DNA from: Thiomonas sp. FB-Cd
Lineage (GTDB): Bacteria; Pseudomonadota; Gammaproteobacteria; Burkholderiales; Burkholderiaceae_C
Assembly: GCF_000733775.1 (NCBI RefSeq)
Contig: NZ_JPOE01000002.1
Location: 1,488,001 to 1,552,000 of the forward strand
DNA: 64,000 bases
Direction of reading: 5' to 3'
Both the position numbers and the translations under genes were made by a program. The first letter of the stretch is position 1. Every line of letters begins with the position of its first letter. The notes under the pieces were generated by a model. That model was not told the DNA's origin. It ran no database searches and saw nothing but the letters and a program-made list of their open reading frames with translations. Below are positions 7,218-18,257 of the stretch, one piece after another.

Positions 7218-8606
7218 CTAGGAACTTTCGCCCGGCCCGGTTTGCCGTGTGGCCGCCAGCGGATGCTCGACGATTGCAGCCGAGCGCACCGCAAGGCGCG
7301 CCGCCGATCCAGCCGTCGCCAACACCAGCTCTTGTCCGGCCTGCACCTCGCTGGCCTCCTGCACGAGTGCACCCCCCGCATGCCACACGAGGCAATAACC
7401 CCGCTGCAATGTCGCCGCGGGGTCAAGCAGAGTCAAACGCTCCCGCAGTCCATCAAGCCTGCCTGCATCGCGGTGAATACGCTGCACGATCGCCTGGCTG
7501 AGGCGTCGCTCGATCTCGGCGAACTGGAGCTGGCGTCTCGCCAGCCCTTGCATGGGAAGGCTTGCGAGCCGCCGCGACACATGCTCGAGCGACTGCATGC
7601 GCTGCGCCAGCGCAGCGCGCACGATGCTCTGCATACGCGCCTGCACGTCGCGCAGGTGCAACGCAGCAGCGTGCATCATGCGTTGCGGCGTGGGCAGTCG
7701 CAGTTGCAGCCGGTCCAGCGTCTGCTGTTCGCGTGCCAGCCGCCTTTGCCAAGCCTGCTGCAACGCACGCGCCTGGCTGGCGACCTGCTGGCGCAGGTCG
7801 GCCCAAGCCGGTGCACACAGTTCGGCTGCCGCCGTGGGCGTGGTGGCACGCCTGTCGGCCACAAAGTCGGCAATGGTGAAGTCGGTCTCATGACCCACTC
7901 CGCTGATCACCGGAATCGGGCTGGCTGCCAGCGCGCGCGCCAGCGCCTCGTCATTAAAGGCCCAGAGGTCTTCCATCGCGCCGCCCCCGCGCACGAGCAG
8001 CAGCACGTCCACTTCGCGCCGCATCCCAGCCGTGTGCACGGCCCGCGCCAGTTCCAGAGCAGCACCGGTGCCCTGAACTGAAGCGGGGTAAATGACCACA
8101 CGCACCTGCGGACTGCGCCGCGCAAGCGTCGCCAGCACATCCTGCAAAGCTGCCGCCTGCGGCGAGGTCACGATACCCACTACATGCGGGTGCGCGGGCA
8201 GCACGCGTTTGCGCGCAGGATCGAACAGCCCCTCGGCCTCCAACTTGCCCTTCAGGCGAAGGAACTGCTCCAGCAAGGCGCCCTGTCCGGCTGCACGCAA
8301 GGACTCAACCGTGAGTTGCAGATCACCCCGAGGCTCATAGATGCCGACCGCCGCCCTCACCTCGACGCGCTGGCCGTCACGCACATCAAAGTTCACCAGG
8401 GCCGCACGCTGGCGAAACATCACACACTTCAGCTGCGCGGCCTCGTCGCGCAAAGAAAAATAGCAATGGCCGCTCGCTGCGCGGGTGAAACCGCTGATCT
8501 CACCCTGCACGGTGACGACGCCGAAGCGCGCGAACAAGGTATCGGCAAGCGCCCGCGCCAAGCTGCTGACGCTCCACGCTTCGGTCTGGCCAGGCTCAAT
8601 CCGCAC
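7218..8606 (-). CDS. xseA: Exodeoxyribonuclease VII large subunit
   Basis: Catalytic subunit of ExoVII, which degrades single-stranded DNA from both ends with XseB. The 462 residues comprise an N-terminal OB-fold (VQGEISGFTRAASGHCYFSL, about 33-52), the catalytic domain with GIVTSPQAAALQDVLATLARR, LLVRGGGAMEDLWAFNDE and GVGHETDFTIADFVADRRA, then a long Arg/Gln-rich coiled coil and the C-terminal LDPAATLQRGYCLV motif. xseB is not in the window. The gene reads leftward towards sodB and is divergent from exbB. Confidence 0.95.
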   Translation of the reverse strand: MRIEPGQTEAWSVSSLARALADTLFARFGVVTVQGEISGFTRAASGHCYFSLRDEAAQLKCVMFRQRAALVNFDVRDGQRVEVRAAVGIYEPRGDLQLTVESLRAAGQGALLEQFLRLKGKLEAEGLFDPARKRVLPAHPHVVGIVTSPQAAALQDVLATLARRSPQVRVVIYPASVQGTGAALELARAVHTAGMRREVDVLLLVRGGGAMEDLWAFNDEALARALAASPIPVISGVGHETDFTIADFVADRRATTPTAAAELCAPAWADLRQQVASQARALQQAWQRRLAREQQTLDRLQLRLPTPQRMMHAAALHLRDVQARMQSIVRAALAQRMQSLEHVSRRLASLPMQGLARRQLQFAEIERRLSQAIVQRIHRDAGRLDGLRERLTLLDPAATLQRGYCLVWHAGGALVQEASEVQAGQELVLATAGSAARLAVRSAAIVEHPLAATRQTGPGESS

Positions 8607-8761
8607 GATGCAAAACCGATTCTGGCTGTTGAGTCAATCGAAAATGTCCACATTTCGCCGGCGTCCGTGGCACGGTGCCACTCGGATGGCAGAAATCGCG
8701 CAAAATCATTTTATGTCGTTGATTTATCATGCTTTTTTTGTGTTCAAAAAACAGTCACATT

Positions 8762-8780
8762 AATTCCAAGCCTTGGAATT
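8762..8780. promoter_or_regulatory. Perfect palindrome AATTCCAAG-C-CTTGGAATT
   Basis: Nine-base arms are exact inverted repeats around one central C, in the AT-rich part of the xseA/exbB intergenic region. The symmetry and size suit a dimeric transcription factor. It has too short a loop and no T-run for a terminator. The regulator is unknown. Confidence 0.5.
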
Positions 8781-8819
8781 CGGCCTTCTGGGGCAAATTC
8801 CCCGGGGTTGCGCACATTG

Positions 8820-8828
8820 TTATCCACA
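8820..8828 (+). promoter_or_regulatory. Consensus DnaA box
   Basis: TTATCCACA matches the DnaA consensus exactly. A weaker inverted copy (GGGATAAC, 8836-8843) pairs with GTTATCC to make an interrupted repeat. An isolated box could titrate DnaA or regulate a flanking gene; one box does not make an origin, and no dnaA or dnaN is nearby. Confidence 0.4.
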
Positions 8829-9011
8829 ATTTTCCGGGATAACTCGAAGGCCCCGACCCAAGCATGCAACCAGCGGTCAGCCAGCAGGCCTCGCGGCCCC
8901 CGCGTCTGTGCTGCGCGGCACAACGTGGACTTCGCAAAGATACCCTTGGCCACGGTTTACCATGCAGGCCTCCAACCACCCATTCACTTTCCCGACGTCG
9001 AGGTTCCCATC

Positions 9012-9647
9012 TTGCTGAGCATCGTCGAAGCCGCAGGCTGGCCGATCTGGCCGCTGATTGCCTGTTCCATCACCGCGCTGGCAATCATCCTTGAGCGCCT
9101 GTCCACATTGCGAACCGCCAGAGTCATCCCGCCGCGTCTCCTGGATGAGGCCATGGCGGTGTCTTCGTCCACTGTGCCCACGCCCGACACCATTGACAAG
9201 CTGGAGCTCAATTCTCCCTTGGGTGCAGTGCTGGCCGCAGGGTTTCGCGCCGTGCGCAGGCCGCACGCCAGCATGGAGAGCCTGCGCGAGGACATGGAAA
9301 ACAGTGGACGGGCAGTCATGCATCGGCTCGCGCGCTACCTGAATGCCCTCGGCACGGTGGCCTCGGCTGCGCCACTCCTCGGGCTGCTGGGCACTGTTGT
9401 GGGCCTCATCGAGATCTTCGGCTCGCAAACCGGAAGCAGCACCAATCCCACTTTGCTGGCCCATGGCATTTCTGTGGCGCTGTACAACACCGCCTTCGGT
9501 CTGATCATTGCCGTGCCGTCGCTAATGTTCTATCGCTATTTCCGGGGTCGCGTTGACGATTTCGGCATCGAACTCGAACAGGCTGCCAGGCGCCTGGCCA
9601 CGCACCTTCAGCCTCAGGTTGAAGGTGCTTCGCCTGCCCGCGCTTGA
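9012..9647 (+). CDS. exbB: MotA/TolQ/ExbB proton-channel family protein
   Basis: Inner-membrane component of an ExbB-ExbD (TolQ-TolR-like) motor that uses the proton gradient to energise TonB-type transport or envelope work. The TTG start at 9012 is chosen because CGAGGT lies 7 bases upstream and the open frame otherwise runs back over xseA. The 211-residue product has a first membrane helix (WPIWPLIACSITALAIILERL), a cytoplasmic segment, and the conserved channel pair RYLNALGTVASAAPLLGLLGTV and GISVALYNTAFGLIIAVPSLMFY. It is followed by exbD and lpxK, as in other Burkholderiales. Confidence 0.9.
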   Translation: MLSIVEAAGWPIWPLIACSITALAIILERLSTLRTARVIPPRLLDEAMAVSSSTVPTPDTIDKLELNSPLGAVLAAGFRAVRRPHASMESLREDMENSGRAVMHRLARYLNALGTVASAAPLLGLLGTVVGLIEIFGSQTGSSTNPTLLAHGISVALYNTAFGLIIAVPSLMFYRYFRGRVDDFGIELEQAARRLATHLQPQVEGASPARA

Positions 9648-9665
9648 TCCTTCCGTGACCGCACG

Positions 9666-10085
9666 ATGAATTTCCAGCGCCCCCGCCCCGACGATCCGGA
9701 AATCAACCTCATTCCATTGATCGACGTGTTGTTGGTGATCCTGATTTTTCTGATGATCACCACCACATATTCGAAGTACACCGAACTGAAAATCAACCTG
9801 CCCACCGCTGACGCGCCCAAGGCCCGACCGTACACGCATGAGGTTGTGGTCGGTGTGGCTGCCGATGGCACGTATGCGGTCAACGGGCGCATCCTGCCCA
9901 CGCGCAGCGTGAACGACATCGTGACCGCACTGGCCCAGGCGGCCAAGGGCAATGCGAACACGATGGTGGTGATCAGCGCCGACGCGCAAAGCACGCAGCA
10001 GTCGGTGATCAACGTGATGGAAGCCGCACGCCTTGCGGGACTGAGTCAACTCACCTTCGCCACGCAACGCTCATCGGGCTCGTGA
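9666..10085 (+). CDS. exbD: ExbD/TolR family biopolymer transport protein
   Basis: Partner of ExbB in the proton-driven motor. The 139-residue protein has a short cytoplasmic N-terminus (DDPEINLIPLIDV), a single membrane helix with the conserved Asp (LIDVLLVILIFLMITTTY) and a periplasmic domain ending at residue 139. The Asp in PLIDV is the expected proton carrier. The gene lies 18 bp after exbB and its TGA overlaps the GTG start of lpxK (GTGA), so translation of the three is probably coupled. No tonB gene is present here. Confidence 0.92.
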   Translation: MNFQRPRPDDPEINLIPLIDVLLVILIFLMITTTYSKYTELKINLPTADAPKARPYTHEVVVGVAADGTYAVNGRILPTRSVNDIVTALAQAAKGNANTMVVISADAQSTQQSVINVMEAARLAGLSQLTFATQRSSGS

Positions 10086-11185
10086 AATCCGCCACCGGTT
10101 TGCCGGATCCCGCATCGCATCCTGCCGCCTTCCAAAGTCAGCACGGCAACGCTGGCTGGCCGGCTTGGTGGACGCGCCGGTCCTTGCCCGCCATTGCACT
10201 GCTGCCGCTGGCATGCGTGTTCGGCGTGCTGGGCGCGGTGCGGCGATTGGCCTACCGTCAAGGGTGGTTGCCGCACTGGCGCGCATCGATTCCGGTGATC
10301 GTGGTGGGCAATGTCACAGTGGGCGGCACGGGGAAGACTCCGCTGGTTCTGGCGATCGCCCGCAGCCTGCGCGCGGCGGGCTGGAAGCCTGGCATCGTGT
10401 CACGCGGTCACGGCCGCAGCAAGCATGCGCCGGACCCGCTGCATGTGCTACCCAACGGCGATGCAACCCAGAGCGGGGACGAGCCGCTGCTGCTGGCGCG
10501 GCTGTCGGAATGCCCCGTCTGGGTGGGCCGCAACCGGCCGCGTGCCGCACAGGCCCTGCTGCGGGCGAATCCCCAGGTTGATGTCTTGCTCAGCGACGAT
10601 GGCCTGCAACACTTGGGACTTGCGCGGGATGTCGAGCTCGTCGTGGTTGACGCGCGTGGCGCCGGCAATGGCTGGCTGTTGCCGGCCGGTCCCTTGCGCG
10701 AAAGCTGGAATCGGCCGCGTGCTGCAACCCTGGGGCCGCCCGACGTGCTGCAGCGTGTGCGCGCAGAGGCACCGCGATTTGCGATTGGCAGGCACCTTGG
10801 AGCCGTACGCAATCTCGAAAGTGGCGAGCATCTTACGCTCGACGCATTCCTCCAGCGTTGCGGCGGACTTGGCGTAGCTGCCGCAGCGGGCATTGGAAAT
10901 CCCGAGCAGTTTTTTGCCATGCTCCGCCAGGCAGGGGTGCATCTGGCGCACACGCTGGCTTTGCCGGATCATCACCGCTACGAACGCGATCCCTTTGCCG
11001 CGATGACCGCTGCAGCGATTCTCATGACGGAAAAGGACGCCCTAAAATGCAACGCTTCAGTCATGCCGCTTGAGCGCCTGTGGGCCATCGGACTGGAACT
11101 GGACATCGACCCCGCATTCTTCCCCTGGCTGCAAGCGCAATTGCGTACGCGTACGGAACGCCCCCATGGACTCACGTCTGCTTGA
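10082..11185 (+). CDS. lpxK: Tetraacyldisaccharide 4'-kinase
   Basis: Inner-membrane kinase that adds the 4'-phosphate to the lipid A disaccharide. The 367-residue protein has an N-terminal hydrophobic stretch ([19 protein letters not shown]) and the P-loop GGTGKT at residues 81-86 in [36 protein letters not shown] and [10 protein letters not shown] follow, and the C-terminal region contains LPDHHRY and TEKDALK. The GTG start overlaps the exbD stop, and the 3' end overlaps the next gene by 20 bp. The product acts before the L-Ara4N modification encoded at 34-42 kb. Confidence 0.95.
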   Translation: MKSATGLPDPASHPAAFQSQHGNAGWPAWWTRRSLPAIALLPLACVFGVLGAVRRLAYRQGWLPHWRASIPVIVVGNVTVGGTGKTPLVLAIARSLRAAGWKPGIVSRGHGRSKHAPDPLHVLPNGDATQSGDEPLLLARLSECPVWVGRNRPRAAQALLRANPQVDVLLSDDGLQHLGLARDVELVVVDARGAGNGWLLPAGPLRESWNRPRAATLGPPDVLQRVRAEAPRFAIGRHLGAVRNLESGEHLTLDAFLQRCGGLGVAAAAGIGNPEQFFAMLRQAGVHLAHTLALPDHHRYERDPFAAMTAAAILMTEKDALKCNASVMPLERLWAIGLELDIDPAFFPWLQAQLRTRTERPHGLTSA

Positions 11186-11390
11186 CCTGCTGGTTTGCCC
11201 CATTTGCAAGGGCCCGCTTGAGTACGAGCGCGCCGCGCAGGAACTCCTTTGCCCGCGCGACCGTCTTGCCTTTCCGATTCGCGACGGAATTCCAGTCATG
11301 TTGGTGGAACAGGCACGCGACACGGATGCCCGCGCTGAAGTCCCGTCTGGCGAAGCGCCAACACCCACGGCCAGCGGCACGGAACCCTGA
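11166..11390 (+). CDS. Trm112/YcaR family small zinc-ribbon protein
   Basis: A 74-residue protein. The first 50 residues ([37 protein letters not shown]) are the Trm112/YcaR (UPF0434) fold, with CPIC and one further Cys (LCPRD); the fourth ligand seen in some relatives is replaced by Asp or Arg. The tail is Ala/Glu/Pro-rich. The bacterial role is unclear. The gene is regularly found between lpxK and kdsB, as here; it overlaps lpxK by 20 bp and ends 2 bp before kdsB, so it belongs to the same operon. Confidence 0.9.
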   Translation: MDSRLLDLLVCPICKGPLEYERAAQELLCPRDRLAFPIRDGIPVMLVEQARDTDARAEVPSGEAPTPTASGTEP

Positions 11391-11392
11391 CG

Positions 11393-12196
11393 GTGACAGG
11401 CTTCACCGTCCTGATCCCTGCGCGCCGCGCCTCCACCCGTCTGCCCGCCAAGCCGCTGGCTGACATCGCGGGCCTGCCCATGGTGGTCCACGTGGCGCGC
11501 CGCGCTGCGCAAAGCGGTGCCCGGCTCGTGGCGGTGGCCACCGACGACGCCGACATCGCCCATGCCTGCGCCGATCACGGGGTGCAAGCGCTCCTCACGG
11601 GCGCCGAACATGCCAGTGGCACCGACCGCATTGCCGAAGCTGCCGCTGGGCTCGCCCTGCCCGAGTCGGAGGTGGTGATCAACGTCCAAGGCGATGAGCC
11701 GCTGATCGACCCCGCCCTGATTCGCGCCTGTGCGCAAGCCCTTGCCGATGACCCGCAGGCTGACATTGCCACCGCCGCGCACCCGATCACCGACGCCGCC
11801 GAAGTGTTCAACCCGAACGTGGTGAAGGTGGTGCTTGATGCGAGGCACTACGCCTTGCTGTTCTCCCGCGCACCCATTCCCTGGCGGCGTGATGCCTTCG
11901 CGCGGCTGAGCCCGGCTGGCGCCCATGGCGCAGCGGCGAGCCTACCCTCCTCGATTTCGGCGCTGCCCTTCTTGCGCCATGTTGGACTCTATGCCTACCG
12001 GGCTGCGACCCTCAAGCGATTCACTCAACTGCCGTCGTGCCCGCTGGAACAGGACGAAGCCCTGGAGCAGTTGCGGGCGCTCTGGCATGGCTGGCGCATC
12101 GCCGTGCTGACGCTGAAGACGCCGCCGGCTGCAGGGGTCGACACGCCTGAAGATTTGACGCGGGTGCGGCGACTGCTTGGGCACCCCGGCGCCTAG
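11393..12196 (+). CDS. kdsB: 3-deoxy-manno-octulosonate cytidylyltransferase (CMP-KDO synthetase)
   Basis: Activates KDO with CTP to CMP-KDO for the inner core of lipopolysaccharide. The GTG start leads into [22 protein letters not shown], the nucleotide-binding motif. [37 protein letters not shown] and [15 protein letters not shown] are all conserved. The length is 267 residues, slightly above the usual 250 because of an Ala/Ser-rich insertion around residues 170-185 ([17 protein letters not shown]). It sits 2 bp after the trm112 gene and is the last member of the exbB-lpxK operon. Confidence 0.95.
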   Translation: MTGFTVLIPARRASTRLPAKPLADIAGLPMVVHVARRAAQSGARLVAVATDDADIAHACADHGVQALLTGAEHASGTDRIAEAAAGLALPESEVVINVQGDEPLIDPALIRACAQALADDPQADIATAAHPITDAAEVFNPNVVKVVLDARHYALLFSRAPIPWRRDAFARLSPAGAHGAAASLPSSISALPFLRHVGLYAYRAATLKRFTQLPSCPLEQDEALEQLRALWHGWRIAVLTLKTPPAAGVDTPEDLTRVRRLLGHPGA

Positions 12197-12290
12197 CGTC
12201 GAGGTGCGATGCGCCCGGGTTGCCGGGGCGTTCGCAGGCCGGCCCAGGAAGGTTTGTCAGGCCGGTGGCGCAGTGCCCGTGCTATTCTGA

Positions 12291-12992
<702 letters not shown>

Positions 12993-13033
12993 TTCACGAA
13001 TCATACGAATCACGTCCCAATCCGGAGCACCGC

Positions 13034-13792
13034 ATGCAAATCGCGCACCACGTTTTCATCATCACCGGCGCCGCCTCGGGCCTCGGAGCGGCCACTGCTC
13101 GACGCCTGAGCGCAGCTGGCGCTCACATCGTCCTGGCCGACGTCCAGGATGATGCGGGCCAGGCCCTCGCGAAAGAGCTGGACGGCCGCTTCGTGCATTG
13201 CGACGTCACACGCGAAGCCGACGCCATGCTGGCCGTCGCCCAAGCGCAAGAGCTGGGGACGCTGCGCGGCTTGGTCAACTGCGCTGGCGTGGGGCCCGCG
13301 TCGCGAACCCTAGGCAAAGACGGCCCTCATTCGCTTGAAACGTTCGCGCGGACGGTGAATATCAACCTGGTTGGCAGCTTCAACATGGCACGACTGGCCG
13401 CCGCTGCCATCGCCGCACAGAAGCCGCTGGCCGACGGGGAACGCGGGATCATCATCCACACTGCCTCAGTGGCTGCCTACGACGGCCAGATCGGTCAAAC
13501 GGCGTACGCAGCATCGAAGGCCGGGCTGGTTGGGATGACGTTGCCGATGGCGCGCGACTTGGCCCGCGACGGCATTCGCGTCATGACGATCGCCCCCGGC
13601 ATTTTTGAGACACCCATGCTCATGGGCATGCCCGAGTCGGTGCGCACCGCGCTTGGCGCCGCCGTACCCTTCCCTTCCCGGCTTGGCCGCCCCGATGAAT
13701 ACGCCATGCTGGTGGAGGCCATTGTCACCAACCCCATGCTCAATGGGGAAACGATCCGGCTGGACGGCGCCATCCGCATGCCGCCGAAATAG
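13034..13792 (+). CDS. SDR dehydrogenase, 3-hydroxyacyl-CoA dehydrogenase type-2 like
   Basis: Classical short-chain dehydrogenase of 252 residues, NAD(H)-type. The cofactor loop is [15 protein letters not shown] (residues about 11-25) with an acidic residue after strand 2 (LADVQDD). The catalytic Ser is in [14 protein letters not shown] and Tyr/Lys in TAYAASKAG. The extended segment [20 protein letters not shown] and the ending [20 protein letters not shown] resemble HSD17B10-like enzymes that oxidise 3-hydroxyacyl-CoA in beta-oxidation. The substrate is inferred by family only. It lies 41 bp after adk and 50 bp before dnaG. Confidence 0.8.
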   Translation: MQIAHHVFIITGAASGLGAATARRLSAAGAHIVLADVQDDAGQALAKELDGRFVHCDVTREADAMLAVAQAQELGTLRGLVNCAGVGPASRTLGKDGPHSLETFARTVNINLVGSFNMARLAAAAIAAQKPLADGERGIIIHTASVAAYDGQIGQTAYAASKAGLVGMTLPMARDLARDGIRVMTIAPGIFETPMLMGMPESVRTALGAAVPFPSRLGRPDEYAMLVEAIVTNPMLNGETIRLDGAIRMPPK

Positions 13793-13842
13793 GGACAACA
13801 CAGGCGCTGCGCCGCAATGCGGCGTGCCTTCAGCCATCGGCC

Positions 13843-15707
13843 ATGTCCCTGATTCCTCAAGAATTCATCCAGGAGCTCCTCGGCCGCACGGATATCGTCG
13901 ACGTCGTCGGACGTTCGGTCCAGTTAAAGAAGGCCGGGACGAACTACAAGGGGTTGTGCCCCTTCCACGCCGAAAAGTCCCCATCCTTCACGGTCAGCCC
14001 GAGCAAGCAGTTCTATCACTGCTTTGGCTGCGGCGCGCACGGGACCGCCGTGGGCTTCCTCATGGATCACCTGGCGCTGAGTTTTCCCGATGCGGTGCGC
14101 GAACTGGCCTCGCAAGCGGGAATGACCGTTCCCGAGACACCGCAAGACCCGCGACATGCGCAGCAGACACGCGAGCAGCGCAGCCTCAAGCTCAACCTGC
14201 GGGAGGTGCTCGAGCAGGCCAACCAGTTCTACCGCAACCAGTTGCGCGCCACACCTCGCGCTGTGGCTTATCTGAAAGGGCGAGGGCTGAGCGGAAAGAT
14301 TGCCGGTCAATTTGGCTTGGGCTACGCACCTGATGACTGGCAGGGCCTGGCGCGCGTGTTTCCGAATTATGACGCCGACACCCTGATCCAGGCTGGCCTG
14401 GTGGTCGCGCGCGATGCACAGGGCGAAACCCTCGAGCCCGGCTCGCTGGAGGGGCGAGCCGTGGCGCGCCGGTATGACCGCCTGCGCGACCGCATTACCT
14501 TCCCCATCCGCAACGCGCAAGGCGAGCTCATCGGCTTTGGCGGGCGCATCCTGGACCGTGGCGAACCCAAATATCTCAACTCCCCCGAAACCCCACTGTT
14601 CCACAAAGGCGAGGAGCTGTACGGTCTGTTTGAGGGCCGCGCCGCCATTCAACGCCAGGGGTATGTGCTGGTGGTCGAGGGCTATTTGGACGTGATCGCC
14701 CTGGCCCAGCACGGGGTTGGCAATGCCGTGGCCACGCTCGGCACCGCCTGCACCACCGAGCATGTCAGAAAGCTGTTCCGGCACTGCGGCCAGATCGTCT
14801 TCAGCTTCGACGGGGACGCGGCGGGCCAAAAGGCTGCTGCGCGGGCCTTGGAAACGGCGTTGCCAGCGCTGGGCGATGAACGCTCGGTGAAATTCCTGTT
14901 CCTGCCCCCTGAGCATGACCCGGATACGTTCGTGCGCACGTTTGGTGCCGATGCGTTCGAACGCGAAGTCGGACGTGCGCAGCCGCTCTCCGTTTTTCTT
15001 CTCGACACCTTGGCCGACGGGCTGGCGCTAGCCACTGCCGAGGGTCGGGCCCAAGCCATCGCCCGCGCCCGGCCGCTGATCGCATTGCTGGCCGATTCGA
15101 CCCTCAAATCGCAAATCGTGGGCGAATTTGCCAAGCGCCTGCAGACGCCGTTGACGGAGCTGCGACAGGCACTCGCGCTGCCGGGCGGGCGCCATGCCAG
15201 CGTGCACGCGGGACCTGCGCCCCCGCCCAAGGCCGAGCGAGTGGCGGAGCCTCGCGTGCCGCGCGTCTGTCGGGCCTGCGCACCGACCACGCGCGCACGG
15301 CCATGCGCATTTTGCTCACGCATCCGGGCCTGTGGGCCAGTCTCAGCGCATCGCAGCACGAGCTTCTGATGCAGGACGGCAGCTCCACGCGGCAGCTGGC
15401 GAACTGGCTTGAAGCCCGACTGGACGCTTTTCCCGATATCAGCGCCTCGGCTTTGTGGGAAGGGCTGCGCGTGGACGGCCTGTTGGAGGCTGCACAGGCC
15501 CTGGGCTCAGGCGACTTGCTCGACATGGAGGCTGATGACTTGCAGCAAGACCTGCTTGGCGCAATCTTCAGTATCGAACTGGCTTGGGTCAAGCAGCGAC
15601 AGCAGGAACTTACGCACACGGGATTGATCGATGAACAGGCGAAGCTTGAATATTTGAGCCTGTCGTCCCGGCTCGTCGAACTCAGCCAGAAACTTCCCCG
15701 GCTCTGA
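13843..15707 (+). CDS. dnaG: DNA primase, with a one-base frameshift in the linker
   Basis: Synthesises RNA primers at the replication fork. The N-terminal zinc finger has Cys39, His42, Cys60 and Cys63 (CPFHAEKSP...YHCFGCG). The RNAP basic region follows, then the TOPRIM core VVEGYLDVIAL (near 275) and FSFDGDAAG (near 320). The first frame runs to a stop after 15360. The DnaB-binding C-terminal domain (ARLSGLRTDHARTAMRILL ... LVELSQKLPRL) continues in another frame and ends at 15707. The break lies within about 15200-15265, near runs of C. One missing base would restore a protein of about 621 residues. Since DnaG is essential, a sequencing error is likely. Confidence 0.93.
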
Positions 15708-15749
15708 TCCGCGCGGCGCCGCTGGCAGTGGAAAAGATAGTGCCGCCGG

Positions 15750-15778
15750 GCTTGATTTTTGACGCGCCGGACTATAAT
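15750..15778 (+). promoter_or_regulatory. Probable rpoD promoter
   Basis: A perfect -10 box TATAAT (15773-15778) lies 132 bases before the rpoD ATG. Upstream, TTGATT (15752-15757, 15-base spacer) or GCTTGA (15750, 17-base spacer) could serve as -35. The leader then contains an 8-bp hairpin. Confidence 0.6.
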
Positions 15779-15805
15779 TAAATGTTTTCCCGCAAAAAAC
15801 CACTT

Positions 15806-15827
15806 GAAGCGCAGCGCGATGCGCTTC
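15806..15827 (+). other. Hairpin in the rpoD leader
   Basis: GAAGCGCA and TGCGCTTC are exact inverted repeats around a six-base loop, between the promoter and the rpoD start. No T-run follows, so it is more likely a leader structure than a terminator. Function unknown. Confidence 0.4.
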
Positions 15828-15910
15828 GGTGATATGCCGGCGGCGGCTAATGGCAGGGTTTGCTGCTGCAGTCCAGACAGCGGGCGATGATTTCTACGAG
15901 GAGCCTCAAG

Positions 15911-18205
15911 ATGACCAAATCCAAGTCTGATCCTTCAAAAACCAAGGCGCAGGCATCCTCGAAAACCGCTGCCAGCGTCAAATCTGCACCCGTGACCGCC
16001 AAGGACCCCACACCGTCCGCATCCAAATCGCCATCTATGCCCACCAAGAAAACTCCTGCTGTTGCCTCGAAGTCCGCTGCCGCCAAACCTGAGGAAAAGG
16101 CAGTGAAGTCCAGTGGGCAGAGCCCCGAGGCCGCTAAAGCGGCCGCGCGTGCCGCTGCCAAGCTCGCTGCGGCCAAGCAGGAAGCCAAAGCCGCCAAGAC
16201 GCAGAAAAACCTGCCAGCGGACGATTTTCGCGCCACGATGCCCGACGATGGTGACGATAGCGCAATGCCTTCGGCGCCGATGCCCCGCGGCCGGCGCCCG
16301 TCGCGCGCCAAGGAAAAGCAGTTGCTCAAGGAGTTCGGCTATGACGACTCCAATGTGACCGAAGAAGAATTGGCCCGTCGGCGCCAGCGCCTGAAAAACC
16401 TGATCAAACTGGGCAAGACACGCGGCTTCCTGACGTACGGCGAAATCAACGACCATCTGCCCGACAATTTGGCCGACCCGGACCTGCTCGAAACCATCAT
16501 CAGCATGCTCAATGACATGGGCATCGCGGTGTACGAACAGGCGCCCGACGCACAGACCTTGCTACTCAACCAGCATGGGCCCACCGCTTCGAGCGAAGAA
16601 GAAGCCGAAGAGGAAGCCGAGGCTGCGCTGTCGTCGGTCGATTCGGAATTCGGTCGCACGACGGACCCTGTGCGCATGTACATGCGTGAAATGGGCACCG
16701 TGCAACTGCTCACGCGTGAGGGCGAGATCGTCATTGCCAAACGCATTGAGGAAGGCCTGCGCAAAATGATGCTGGCGATTTCCGCATCCCCTGCAACCGT
16801 GGCCGAGATCCTGGCCATGGCTGCGCGTATCGCCAACAACCAGTTGCCGGTTGACGAGGTGGTGGATGGCATGGTGTCGGACGACGAGTCCGACGATTAC
16901 GTGGCCGAGGAAGATGTCGACTTTGCGTTGGCCGATGAGGCCGAGGAAGATGACGAGGAAGCCGCAGCAGCTGCCAGCTCGGTCAAGCTCGAAGAGCTCA
17001 AGGCCAAGGCACTCGAACGCTTCGCCGACGTGCATGACGCCTTCATGAAGATGCGCCGCGCCTACGACAAGGATGGCTATAAGTCGGCGTCCTACCTCAA
17101 GGCGCAGGACCAGATTTCGAAGAATCTGATGGAGGTGCGCTTTACCGCGCGCACGGTGGAAAAGCTATGCGACCTTTTGCGCAGCCAGGTCGACGAAGTG
17201 CGCCGCCACGAACGCGAGATCCGCCGCATTGTGGTGGACCGCTGCGGCATGCCGCAGGAAGAGTTCATCAAGACGTTCCCTGGGCATCAGCTGGATTTGA
17301 ACTGGGCTGAGAAACTCGCCGCCTCGACCAAGCCGTATGGTCCGATTCTGGCCCGGAATCTCCCTTCGATTCAGGAATTGCAGCAGCGCCTGATCGATAC
17401 CCAGACTCGCGTCGTCGTCCCTTTGGAAGACTTCAAGTCGATCAATGCCCAGATGAGCCGTGGCGAGCAGGAAGCGCGCGAGGCCAAGCGCGAGATGATC
17501 GAGGCCAACTTGCGTCTGGTGATTTCCATTGCAAAGAAATACACCAATCGTGGCCTGCAGTTCCTTGACCTGATCCAGGAAGGCAACGTCGGCCTGATGA
17601 AAGCGGTCGACAAATTCGAATATCGGCGCGGCTACAAATTTTCGACCTACGCAACTTGGTGGATTCGCCAGGCGATCACCCGGTCGATCGCTGACCAGGC
17701 GCGGACCATCCGTATTCCGGTCCACATGATCGAGACCATCAACAAGGTCAACCGGATCTCGCGCCAGTACCTTCAGGAAACCGGCACCGAACCCGACGCA
17801 GCCATGCTTGCCGAGAAGATGGAGATGCCTGAAGACAAGGTTCGCAAGATCATGAAGATCGCCAAGGAACCGATTTCGATGGAAACCCCTATTGGCGATG
17901 ACGACGACTCGCATTTGGGCGATTTCATCGAGGACACGGGCATGCTGGCGCCCACTGACGCTGCGCTCCAGGCCAGCCTTCGCGATGTGGTCAAGGACAT
18001 CCTCGACTCCCTCACGCCGCGTGAAGCCAAAGTGCTGCGCATGCGCTTTGGTATCGAAATGGCCAACGACCACACGCTGGAAGAGGTTGGCAAGCAGTTT
18101 GATGTAACGCGCGAGCGCATCCGCCAGATCGAAGCCAAGGCGCTACGCAAACTCAAGCACCCAACGCGGTCGGACAAACTGCGCAGCTTCCTTGACTCCC
18201 TTTGA
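15911..18205 (+). CDS. rpoD: RNA polymerase primary sigma factor (sigma-70)
   Basis: Housekeeping sigma factor. ATG 15911 is chosen because GAGGAG lies just upstream. The 764-residue protein is far longer than E. coli RpoD (613). Residues 1 to about 115 are a Lys/Ala/Ser-rich disordered extension, followed by region 1.1 ([20 protein letters not shown]), an acidic non-conserved insert ([14 protein letters not shown]), region 2 ([20 protein letters not shown], then [14 protein letters not shown]), region 3 and region 4 ([20 protein letters not shown], with [20 protein letters not shown]). The extension is common in Burkholderiales. A stable hairpin follows the stop. Confidence 0.97.
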   Translation: MTKSKSDPSKTKAQASSKTAASVKSAPVTAKDPTPSASKSPSMPTKKTPAVASKSAAAKPEEKAVKSSGQSPEAAKAAARAAAKLAAAKQEAKAAKTQKNLPADDFRATMPDDGDDSAMPSAPMPRGRRPSRAKEKQLLKEFGYDDSNVTEEELARRRQRLKNLIKLGKTRGFLTYGEINDHLPDNLADPDLLETIISMLNDMGIAVYEQAPDAQTLLLNQHGPTASSEEEAEEEAEAALSSVDSEFGRTTDPVRMYMREMGTVQLLTREGEIVIAKRIEEGLRKMMLAISASPATVAEILAMAARIANNQLPVDEVVDGMVSDDESDDYVAEEDVDFALADEAEEDDEEAAAAASSVKLEELKAKALERFADVHDAFMKMRRAYDKDGYKSASYLKAQDQISKNLMEVRFTARTVEKLCDLLRSQVDEVRRHEREIRRIVVDRCGMPQEEFIKTFPGHQLDLNWAEKLAASTKPYGPILARNLPSIQELQQRLIDTQTRVVVPLEDFKSINAQMSRGEQEAREAKREMIEANLRLVISIAKKYTNRGLQFLDLIQEGNVGLMKAVDKFEYRRGYKFSTYATWWIRQAITRSIADQARTIRIPVHMIETINKVNRISRQYLQETGTEPDAAMLAEKMEMPEDKVRKIMKIAKEPISMETPIGDDDDSHLGDFIEDTGMLAPTDAALQASLRDVVKDILDSLTPREAKVLRMRFGIEMANDHTLEEVGKQFDVTRERIRQIEAKALRKLKHPTRSDKLRSFLDSL

Positions 18206-18257
18206 GCAGCCACAATGCTCGCGAAACAGGCACACAGCGCTTAGGTGCCAGCTCTTG

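Larger units (their letters stand above)
8607..9011. other. Divergent intergenic region xseA / exbB
   Basis: About 405 bases without a gene. It holds an AT-rich tract (8700-8765), a perfect palindrome (8762-8780) and a consensus DnaA box (8820-8828). The promoters of xseA (leftward) and of the exbB operon (rightward) must lie here. I could not pick a single convincing -35/-10 pair. Confidence 0.5.

Noticed and set aside
8820..8843. Replication origin at the DnaA box
   Set aside because: There is one consensus box and one weak partner only, without dnaA, dnaN or a box cluster.
8184..9011. Upstream extension of the exbB frame over xseA
   Set aside because: It is antisense to xseA and without motif. 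A TTG with a ribosome site at 9012 gives a normal ExbB length.
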